From an uncultured bacterium (GTDB taxonomy: Bacteria; Cyanobacteriota; Vampirovibrionia; Gastranaerophilales; Gastranaerophilaceae), in contig USCK01000017.1 in NCBI GenBank assembly GCA_900553205.1, forward strand, positions 1 through 18,724: DNA of 18,724 bases. Reading direction: 5' to 3'. Position 1 is the first letter of the stretch; every line of letters starts with the position of its first letter. The translations under genes were made by a program, and so were the position numbers. Positions 1 through 6,019 of this stretch are shown here, piece after piece. The notes under the pieces were generated by a model. It saw only the letters and a list, made by a program, of their open reading frames with translations. It was not told the DNA's origin and searched no databases.

Positions 1-837
1 TGCTTCTGGAACTGTTATCTGAGGTGCAGCTGCAGAACCTTTATCACTGGCAGGTGCTGTAGGTACAGAATCAGGATTTGTTGTTACCTTTTTACCGGTT
101 GGTGCGCCATCAAGTTTTTCTAAGTCTTTCATTGAATATTGCTTCCAATCAACAGGATCAGGAGTTAAAGTTCCAAAAGTATTAAATCCTGTTCTTGAGT
201 GGTATGGTTGTCCGTTCACTAGAGCTTTTGTATCATCTGCAATTACATTACCGTTTTCATCAGTATATGTAGTAGCATCTAATATAACAGTATCAAGCTT
301 GTCGTTCTTTTGTTCTTCGACCGGAGCCGGTGTTACAGGAGGTTCTGGTGGTGCTTGTACATTTTTATCATCTACAGCCGGTGCTGCAACAGGATCCGGA
401 GTTACCGGAGGTTTTTGAACAGCTGGTTCTTTAAATTTATAACCGGCTTTATCAATGTAATTTTTCATTTCATCATAAGTATATTCAAAAGATGTACCTT
501 TTTTCATGTGTGTAAAATCAGTACTATATCCTTTTGCTTTGTGAGTTGTTTCAAAAGAAGCACCCAAATTCCTTTTATTCATGTTAGTGAAAATATCTTC
601 TTCACCATCATCATTTTTATCAACGATATTTCCGGCTTCAATTTGTTCTTTCAAAATATTTTCCATGAAACTTTGTGATAGACCATATCCATCATTTTTG
701 ATAGTGACTCTACCACTTTTTTTCATATCTTCTAATTTCTTAGTAGCAGCAGCTCTTTGCTCATCAGTCATATTAGCATTGTAATGATATTGATAACGAC
801 CTGGTGCATCTACATTTCTTGAATTAACTTTTGCCAT
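1..837 (-). CDS. Hypothetical proline-rich protein, C-terminus beyond the window
   Basis: Translating the minus strand from the ATG at 837-835 gives 279 codons without a stop, running off the left edge, so the 3' end is missing. A strong Shine-Dalgarno (GAGGAG, 5-6 nt before the ATG) fixes the start. The protein begins MAKVNSRNVDAPGRY and has no signal peptide. Residues about 1-140 look folded and charged. From about residue 140 there are proline/valine-rich linkers with PP, PVTP and PAP repeats, then a short ordered stretch around residues 180-240, then a second Pro/Ala/Ser-rich stretch. I recognise no family. Its composition suggests a modular protein with flexible linkers, perhaps surface-exposed or part of a larger assembly, but nothing visible gives a function. 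Open frames on the opposite strand here are shadows of it. Confidence 0.8.
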   Translation of the reverse strand, partial: MAKVNSRNVDAPGRYQYHYNANMTDEQRAAATKKLEDMKKSGRVTIKNDGYGLSQSFMENILKEQIEAGNIVDKNDDGEEDIFTNMNKRNLGASFETTHKAKGYSTDFTHMKKGTSFEYTYDEMKNYIDKAGYKFKEPAVQKPPVTPDPVAAPAVDDKNVQAPPEPPVTPAPVEEQKNDKLDTVILDATTYTDENGNVIADDTKALVNGQPYHSRTGFNTFGTLTPDPVDWKQYSMKDLEKLDGAPTGKKVTTNPDSVPTAPASDKGSAAAPQITVPEA

Positions 838-879
838 AATATCTCCTCATGTTATGTACTTTACGATTTATTCGTCTTA

Positions 880-907
880 CTTATATATAAAGTATATATC
901 TTTTAAA
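880..907 (-). promoter_or_regulatory. Possible promoter of the leftward proline-rich gene
   Basis: On the minus strand TTTAAA (907-902), a 16-nt spacer and TATAAG (885-880) form a plausible sigma-70-type promoter. It would give a leader of about 35 nt that carries the GAGGAG ribosome-binding site. The region is so AT-rich that chance matches are common. The rest of the 181-base divergent gap (838-1018) shows nothing else I can support. Confidence 0.35.
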
Positions 908-1018
908 TAATTGCCTAAATTTATTCTTTTCATTAAGAAATGTAAACTAAAGTCTATATTCCCTAAAGTTTTTGAAAGTCATGGTCGTTATATATATCAA
1001 GGATAAGGGGAGTGTACG

Positions 1019-1159
1019 ATGTATAAAAATTTAAAAGATGAAAATGTAATAGTTGAACTGGAAAATCTTGTAAAAAACTGCAATATAGAAGAAGATTTGA
1101 ATACTTCTTATGCTATTTTTATAAAAGAAAGAATATTAGCAGTTTCAGGATTAAATTAG
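1019..1159 (+). CDS. Small 46-residue hypothetical protein
   Basis: An ATG at 1019 opens 46 codons ending in TAG at 1157-1159. It is preceded by a purine-rich Shine-Dalgarno (AAGGGGAG) six bases before the ATG, one of the best ribosome-binding sites in the window. That is the main reason to believe it is real. The peptide (MYKNLKDENVIVELENLV...) is acidic and probably helical in its first half, with one cysteine near residue 21, and has no signal peptide or membrane segment. It lies divergent to the proline-rich gene and about 50 nt upstream of a small lipoprotein gene. I recognise no family. It could be a small regulatory or adaptor peptide, but that is a guess. Confidence 0.5.
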   Translation: MYKNLKDENVIVELENLVKNCNIEEDLNTSYAIFIKERILAVSGLN

Positions 1160-1197
1160 CTTGATTTATGTTTTAGTATAGCTTTTGTAAAAAAAAG

Positions 1198-1206
1198 TGT
1201 TATAAT
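1198..1206 (+). promoter_or_regulatory. Extended -10 promoter, likely leaderless start for the lipoprotein gene
   Basis: TGTTATAAT (1198-1206) is a perfect extended -10 element (TGnTATAAT). The ATG of the next gene begins at 1213, seven bases past the last T of the box, where transcription would be expected to start. There is no Shine-Dalgarno and no room for one. No good -35 box is visible, as is common for extended -10 promoters. Confidence 0.55.
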
Positions 1207-1212
1207 GAATAT

Positions 1213-1464
1213 ATGAAGTTTAAATATATTGGGTTGTTTTTAATAATATGTTTAATCGGTGGTTTAGTTTTATGTGGTTGTAATAGCACTAAAAAGACTA
1301 AAATTGTCATTAATCATGAATCTAAATACACCCAGTTTATGAAAAAGAATATTCCGTCACATATTATAGACCTTAGTGACGGTAATAGCGTGAATTTTGA
1401 TTATAATATCGGACCTCAAGAACCTTCAGGGCCTAGTTTTAGACTAATCACAGTAGATAAATAA
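1213..1464 (+). CDS. Small lipoprotein, 83 residues, unknown function
   Basis: The N-terminus is a typical lipoprotein signal: MKFK, a hydrophobic stretch to about residue 20, then the lipobox LCGC with the lipidated cysteine at about residue 23. The mature part is about 60 residues of polar sequence (NSTKKTKIVINHESKY...) with no domain I recognise. The product is therefore expected to be a small membrane-anchored periplasmic or surface lipoprotein. The start is supported by the signal peptide beginning there and by the extended -10 box just upstream, which suggests translation of a leaderless mRNA. It lies in a run of small rightward genes of unknown role. Confidence 0.65.
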   Translation: MKFKYIGLFLIICLIGGLVLCGCNSTKKTKIVINHESKYTQFMKKNIPSHIIDLSDGNSVNFDYNIGPQEPSGPSFRLITVDK

Positions 1465-1492
1465 TATTTTTAAATAGTTTTATTAATCTTTT

Positions 1493-1501
1493 TGTTATAA
1501 A
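1493..1501 (+). promoter_or_regulatory. Extended -10 promoter directly before the 1511 gene
   Basis: TGTTATAAA (1493-1501) matches the extended -10 consensus at 8 of 9 positions and ends nine bases before the ATG at 1511. The expected transcription start is at or within a few bases of the start codon, and no Shine-Dalgarno is present. It nearly copies the element before the 1213 gene. Confidence 0.45.
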
Positions 1502-1510
1502 ATTCACTGT

Positions 1511-1870
1511 ATGAACGACAGACAACTGGTATCAAGATTAATAATGCTTGTAATTACGGGACAAATTCCTGTAAGACAAGCGCTATTAAATTTTCCCAAA
1601 AACACGACAGATAAAAGCATTATTACGGCATACCATGCTCTTATACACTATGAAGCAGATGAAGATATAAGACGCCAAGATATCATGTACAAAGAAGAAC
1701 AAGACGAATATTTAGCCTTTTTATCAGATACCTTGTCCAAAAACAGAACATTACCTCAAAATATTATAAAGAGCTACAAAGGCTATGCCGGCGAAGAAGT
1801 TGCACTGCCAAAAGACAAAAATATAAACAAACTACTTCTTAAACTCTGCAAGTTTTTGAATATTAAATAA
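1511..1870 (+). CDS. Hypothetical helical protein, 119 residues
   Basis: This soluble-looking protein has no signal peptide and is almost entirely predicted-helix sequence. Residues 1-50 (MNDRQLVSRLIMLV...) resemble a small helical bundle. Residues 45-75 are rich in Asp, Glu and Lys, and the C-terminal 25 residues are lysine-rich. I do not recognise the family. Its stop codon lies inside the end of the convergent rsmG gene, with an eight-base overlap at 1863-1870, so the two mRNAs are antisense to each other at their tips. The -10 box nine bases upstream and the lack of a ribosome-binding site suggest a leaderless message. Confidence 0.65.
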   Translation: MNDRQLVSRLIMLVITGQIPVRQALLNFPKNTTDKSIITAYHALIHYEADEDIRRQDIMYKEEQDEYLAFLSDTLSKNRTLPQNIIKSYKGYAGEEVALPKDKNINKLLLKLCKFLNIK

Positions 1871-2468
1871 CCTTTTGTAATATAACCAGTTTTCTTTCAT
1901 ATACTTCATCTAATGGCAAAGTGTATTCTATTATATCTATAAGTTTCAATCCTGATTTTTTCATTAATATTTTGGCATCTTCCAGCTCTTTATCTGCCAA
2001 GCGAGATTTGTACGCAACAAAATATCCTTCTTTTTTCAACAATGGTGATACATATTTTACCAATTTATCAACAGTTGCAACAGCACGAGAGGTTATTATA
2101 TCAAACTTTTTGTCTTTAATATTTTCTGCTCTGTCACATATTGTAGTGAGATTATTTATTGATAGTTCTTGTTTTATATTTTCTATCGCATTGATTTTTT
2201 TCTTTATACTATCTAATGCACAAACATTTATATCAGGGTACTCTATAGCAACAGGAACAGCAGGGAAACCTCCACCTGTCCCAATATCCAAAAGAGTAGT
2301 TTTTTTAGGTGAATATTTTTCAAAAAACAATTTTATAGATAAAGAGTCATAAATATGCTTCTCCCACAAAAATTTTTCTTCATTTTTTGAAATCAAATTA
2401 AGAACAGCATTTTGTGCCAAAAAGACTTTTTTAAAACCTGTAAAATCACTATTTATTTTGAAGTTCAT
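1863..2468 (-). CDS. rsmG: 16S rRNA (guanine-N7)-methyltransferase RsmG (GidB)
   Basis: RsmG uses S-adenosylmethionine to methylate N7 of a guanine in the 530 loop of 16S rRNA (G527 in E. coli); its loss is a known route to low-level streptomycin resistance. At 201 residues it is close to the usual family length. Visible family marks in order are KHIYDSL (37-43), the SAM-binding glycine-rich loop DIGTGGGFPAVPVAI (61-75), ALDS (84-87, the acidic end of strand 2) and SRAVA (127-131). The start overlaps the end of the upstream ATPase-TPR gene by 20 nt. GGGGAAG about nine bases before the ATG, inside that gene, could serve as ribosome-binding site, so the two are probably co-transcribed and translationally coupled. 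Confidence 0.95.
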   Translation of the reverse strand: MNFKINSDFTGFKKVFLAQNAVLNLISKNEEKFLWEKHIYDSLSIKLFFEKYSPKKTTLLDIGTGGGFPAVPVAIEYPDINVCALDSIKKKINAIENIKQELSINNLTTICDRAENIKDKKFDIITSRAVATVDKLVKYVSPLLKKEGYFVAYKSRLADKELEDAKILMKKSGLKLIDIIEYTLPLDEVYERKLVILQKVI

Positions 2469-4641
2469 TAAACCGTTCTTCCCCTATCTTTAGTTTTATA
2501 TCATCAATACGGACTTGTATTTTCTTTTTATTTTCTTGGCTAAATTTATCTTTGACCAGATTATATACTGCAAAAAACTCGTTTAACGCAATTTCTGGTT
2601 CATTTTTATTAGAGAAATAATCCCCCAAATGTAACCCTGCATTTGCCATTGCAAATATATCATTAGCTTTTATAGCAGAAGTTTTAGCCTGCAAAAGATA
2701 TTTATATGCTTCATCAGAATCGTTACGGATTAACAATTTAGCGACATTTGATGCAGAATAATACATACCGTAATCATTTGAATTCTTTTCATCAAGCATA
2801 TATGCCTTTTTAAAGTTTTCTAAGGCTTTGCTTTTATCGTTTATATCAAGATAAAAATCACCTAAGTTTGAATATGACAAAGATTTATATTTACTGTTAT
2901 CTTCTGATATATTAATACACTTTTGATAATATTCAACAGCAGTATCAACTTCATCATTTTCATCAGCCAATATTGCAAATTTAAAATATAATTCTGACAA
3001 ATTGAGTTTGCAGTCCTCACGCTCTGATAAAATAATAGCTTTGTTATAGAGTTCATAAGCCTTATTCTTTGCCGCCAGAGAAATATAAATATTCGCCAAA
3101 ATTGTATAGGCTTCTATTGTTACAGCAGTATCTGTCGATTCAGAAATTATTTCGTACAAGATATTTATTGCTTCATTTGTTTTGTACGATTGATAATATA
3201 TCTGCGCAACCTGCAGTTTGATTTTGTTCACTTCTACACTATTATTAATTTCTCTATAGTATTTGATTAAATGATTTAAATAATGTAGTGAATACTTCCA
3301 ATTTCCAACCTTGATATACAAATCGGCAAGTTTTGAATATATCTCTATATTATTTGTTTCGTCTCTTTCTAAAACTTGAAGATATATTTTTATTGCCTCA
3401 TTGTATTTATATTCTTTTACCAGTTTTTCTGCCAAATCAAGCATTTCATCTGGTGTTAAATCTTTATCGGTTATGATATCTTCTTCTTTTGTAACCACAT
3501 TGGAAGGTACTCCCGAAGAATAATGATATTCCAATTCAGCACGCATCGTAGTTCTTGAGATTAACAATAATCTTTCAGAAGGTTTTAGAGGTAATTGTGA
3601 ATTATAGAATTTTATCAACTCCTGATGTAAGGCTTGTTTAATTTCTTCCGACATTTCTGAGAGAATTTCATTTCTGAAATAACTGTTTATAATAAACAAA
3701 TCTTCTCTTTTAATTATAAGTTTATTATTCCTTAGGTTATCTATTGATAATTGATAATATATATCAAAATAGTCTAACACCTGCGAATTAACAGGGTGTC
3801 GAATTACAGCCAATAATCGAAGGAGTTTTAAATCCTCTTGCGAATGCATACTTACAAATGCTTTTGCCAAGAATTTATCAAACGACAAACCTGAATTTGT
3901 ATATGCGACAAGATAATCATTTACGCTCAATTCTTTTTTATTCAATATTAAACTGGTTATTTCTGTATATAAATAATAACCTCTTGTAATCTTATACAGC
4001 TCATCCAACATTCTTGATGTAGCTTTGATATTTTGTTCTGCAAGATATTTTTCAAAAAATACTCGAGAAAGAGCCTTTAGAATAACTTTTGTATATTGAG
4101 TATCCTGAGGTAAAAGTGTAGTATCAAAAGTTTTTGACACAATAATTATTTTTATTTTTTCATCTTTTGATATTGTTGTTAAAAAATCGAGAATATCAGT
4201 AACATTCTTATCTTGAACCAAATCAAAATCAAAAAGAGTTATTATTATATTTGACGGGCTTTCTGTGAAACAACCTGAAATTCTATCTTGAAAAGAATTT
4301 GTCTGTCGGTATCTGTAACCAAGTTCAGAGTTTGCAGCAACAGAAATAAACTGTGCCCATAAATGTAACAACACATCATCAAGCGTTAAAGAATTTGAGC
4401 AATTAACCCTGAAGGAATAAACATTTTTATCAATATAATTCAAAAGATGATTTACGACTTGAGTTTTTCCTGTCCCGACAAACCCGGAAACTATGAGTAA
4501 ATCTTCATTCTTTTGACAAAAGCCATAAAGTTTGCTCAAAATATGCTCGTTATTTTCAAGCACAAATTTATTCACTTCTCTTGACGGAATCGTGAGAAAA
4601 TCATTATAATTAGCATTTATTGATAAAAAACTTCTAGCCAT
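2449..4641 (-). CDS. P-loop ATPase with C-terminal TPR repeats (STAND-like)
   Basis: At 730 residues the protein has an N-terminal nucleotide-binding module and a long helical-repeat tail. Walker A is GFVGTGKT (53-60). A Walker-B-like strand IIITLFDFD lies near 132-140, and a strand like those carrying sensor-1 residues (IKIIIVSK) at 163-170. Residues about 250-350 look like a winged-helix or helical linker. From about 398 onward there are around eight tetratricopeptide repeats (for example AIKIYLQVLERD, YEIISESTD, ALENFKKAYMLD). This order matches STAND-class ATPases, which use TPRs to sense a partner and switch with ATP, but no effector domain or DNA-binding helix-turn-helix is evident. There is no signal peptide, so it is cytoplasmic. 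It is the first gene of an operon with rsmG. The promoter's -10 box sits six bases before the ATG and no Shine-Dalgarno is seen. Confidence 0.8.
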   Translation of the reverse strand: MARSFLSINANYNDFLTIPSREVNKFVLENNEHILSKLYGFCQKNEDLLIVSGFVGTGKTQVVNHLLNYIDKNVYSFRVNCSNSLTLDDVLLHLWAQFISVAANSELGYRYRQTNSFQDRISGCFTESPSNIIITLFDFDLVQDKNVTDILDFLTTISKDEKIKIIIVSKTFDTTLLPQDTQYTKVILKALSRVFFEKYLAEQNIKATSRMLDELYKITRGYYLYTEITSLILNKKELSVNDYLVAYTNSGLSFDKFLAKAFVSMHSQEDLKLLRLLAVIRHPVNSQVLDYFDIYYQLSIDNLRNNKLIIKREDLFIINSYFRNEILSEMSEEIKQALHQELIKFYNSQLPLKPSERLLLISRTTMRAELEYHYSSGVPSNVVTKEEDIITDKDLTPDEMLDLAEKLVKEYKYNEAIKIYLQVLERDETNNIEIYSKLADLYIKVGNWKYSLHYLNHLIKYYREINNSVEVNKIKLQVAQIYYQSYKTNEAINILYEIISESTDTAVTIEAYTILANIYISLAAKNKAYELYNKAIILSEREDCKLNLSELYFKFAILADENDEVDTAVEYYQKCINISEDNSKYKSLSYSNLGDFYLDINDKSKALENFKKAYMLDEKNSNDYGMYYSASNVAKLLIRNDSDEAYKYLLQAKTSAIKANDIFAMANAGLHLGDYFSNKNEPEIALNEFFAVYNLVKDKFSQENKKKIQVRIDDIKLKIGEERFNELQNK

Positions 4642-4647
4642 AGGATA

Positions 4648-4676
4648 ATCTTAAAGGATTTTGTTACTTTTTGCAA
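4648..4676 (-). promoter_or_regulatory. Promoter of the ATPase-TPR/rsmG operon
   Basis: On the minus strand TTGCAA (4676-4671), exactly 17 nt, then TAAGAT (4653-4648) is followed after six bases by the ATG at 4641. The predicted transcription start falls on the start codon, giving a leaderless mRNA. The -35 hexamer is its own reverse complement. Confidence 0.5.
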
Positions 4677-4692
4677 ATAATAAACCTGTAGT

Positions 4693-4721
4693 TTGCAATA
4701 TCTTCATTTTAATAGTAAAAT
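4693..4721 (+). promoter_or_regulatory. Promoter of the rightward envelope operon
   Basis: TTGCAA (4693-4698), exactly 17 nt, then TAAAAT (4716-4721) gives a well-spaced sigma-70-type promoter. It would produce a leader of about 20 nt carrying a purine-rich ribosome-binding site before the small ORF at 4749. Its -35 hexamer is identical to the one of the divergent promoter 22 bases away. Confidence 0.5.
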
Positions 4722-4748
4722 GAGTAAAAATGGGAGATAGGGTTAATA

Positions 4749-4853
4749 ATGGAATTTTTTAGAAGACATCAAAAAACTATAGTATTTATTATTGCGATAA
4801 CATTCATTATATGGACATTCGGAATGATGTTACTACCTGCTCTTATTAAATAA
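4749..4853 (+). CDS. 34-residue single-pass membrane peptide
   Basis: ATG at 4749 to TAA at 4851-4853. The peptide has a basic start (MEFFRRHQK), one hydrophobic helix of about 20 residues (IVFIIAITFIIWTFGMMLL) and a short tail (PALIK), which predicts a single membrane helix with the N-terminus inside. AGGG six to seven bases upstream can act as ribosome-binding site, and a good promoter lies at the right distance. The stop is only eight bases before the M23 peptidase start, which has no ribosome-binding site of its own, so this ORF may couple translation to the next gene. The sequence looks like the membrane-anchor N-terminus of SurA/PpiD-type chaperones cut off after the anchor. That likeness is an impression only. 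Confidence 0.55.
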   Translation: MEFFRRHQKTIVFIIAITFIIWTFGMMLLPALIK

Positions 4854-4861
4854 GTGATAGT

Positions 4862-6010
4862 ATGAAATTAAAGATTTTTATAGCATTAATATTGGGAGTT
4901 TTGCTCTCTTTTGGGTCACAATTATCTTGTTGTGCCAATACTTCTTCATACTCTAATAATATAAAGAAAATTCAAAACATCAAAAAACAGCAGGCTCAAG
5001 CGCATGCTAAAGTCAGACATTTGAGAATACTTGAAAATATTGAAACCAACAAATTGTATAAAAACCAAAAAAGACTTGAAACAACTCAAAATTCATTAAA
5101 GATTTCTCAAGCCGCTTATACCCAAAAGCAACAACAGCTTACAACAATGGAGTCTAATTTAAGACAAGCCAATATTGAGTTTATGGAGTTGGATAATGAA
5201 TTAAGAGATAGAATCCGTCAGATTTTTAAGAACCAAAGAACAGGTTTCTTCCAATTATTGCTTACATCAAGTGATATAAACATGTTGATTGACAGGGTTC
5301 ACTTTGAAGGCATTATCGTAAAAGAAGACTACAAAAGACTGCAACAAGCAAGAGTGAAAGCTGCTCAAATTATAGCCTTGCGTGCTCAAATAGAACAACA
5401 AAAACGCAGTCTTGCTCAAACTATCAACTGCATTAATTCACAACAAAAATCTATTCAAACAGATATTGCACAGAATCAGGATATGATTCATAAACTAAAG
5501 ACAAACAGAGGTTATTATGAACGTTCAGAACGAGAACTTGCAAGACAATCAGCAAGTATCCAAGCCATGATTTCAAGCATGCGCAATACTGGTTCCGGTT
5601 CTACCGTTCATGTTACAACAGGATTTATTCGTCCGATATCAGGACCAATAACCTCACCGTTTGGTTACAGAACTCACCCGATATTTAAGTCCAGAATATT
5701 CCACTCGGGAATTGATATCGGTGGTCCAAATGGAGGAGCAATTAGAGCCTCTAATAATGGTAGAGTAATATATGCAGGTTGGTATGGTGGCTACGGACAA
5801 GTTGTAATCCTTGACCATGGTGTTGTAAGAGGGCAACCTATAACAACTTTGTATGCACACATGAGTTCAATCTCTGTTCACAAAGGACAAACAGTTTCTA
5901 AAGGTCAAACAGTAGGTAGAGAAGGTTCTACAGGTTACAGTACAAGACCTCATTGTCACTTTGAGGTTCGTGTAAACGGACAACCTAGAAACCCATTAAA
6001 TTATATATAG
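4862..6010 (+). CDS. Secreted coiled-coil M23 (LytM) peptidoglycan endopeptidase, EnvC-like
   Basis: The product has a signal peptide (about 1-25), a long coiled-coil region (about 30-245, rich in Gln, Lys and Glu), then a LytM/M23 metallopeptidase domain (about 255-380). Zinc ligands and catalytic residues appear intact: H281 and D285 in HSGIDI, H333 in YAHMSS, H364 and H366 in PHCHFEV (the middle residue is Cys where Leu is usual). Intact ligands mean it should cut peptide cross-links in peptidoglycan itself, unlike E. coli EnvC and NlpD, whose LytM domains are degenerate activators. The layout of coiled coil followed by LytM is that of the EnvC family, used in cell separation. It sits between a membrane peptide and an LptD-like gene, in an envelope operon. 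Confidence 0.88.
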   Translation: MKLKIFIALILGVLLSFGSQLSCCANTSSYSNNIKKIQNIKKQQAQAHAKVRHLRILENIETNKLYKNQKRLETTQNSLKISQAAYTQKQQQLTTMESNLRQANIEFMELDNELRDRIRQIFKNQRTGFFQLLLTSSDINMLIDRVHFEGIIVKEDYKRLQQARVKAAQIIALRAQIEQQKRSLAQTINCINSQQKSIQTDIAQNQDMIHKLKTNRGYYERSERELARQSASIQAMISSMRNTGSGSTVHVTTGFIRPISGPITSPFGYRTHPIFKSRIFHSGIDIGGPNGGAIRASNNGRVIYAGWYGGYGQVVILDHGVVRGQPITTLYAHMSSISVHKGQTVSKGQTVGREGSTGYSTRPHCHFEVRVNGQPRNPLNYI

Positions 6011-6019
6011 GATAGCAAA

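Noticed and set aside
310..678. Rightward ORF of 122 codons near the left end
   Set aside because: It is antisense to the leftward proline-rich gene, its product is Phe/Ile/Cys-rich nonsense, and it lacks a ribosome-binding site. The same holds for 581-784.
972..1000. TTGAAA ... TATATC promoter before the 46-residue ORF
   Set aside because: With any allowed spacing the transcript would begin inside or at the ribosome-binding site; the AT-rich stretch gives many equal matches.
1921..2352. Rightward ORF of 143 codons
   Set aside because: It is the complement of rsmG, whose SAM-binding motifs are clear on the other strand.
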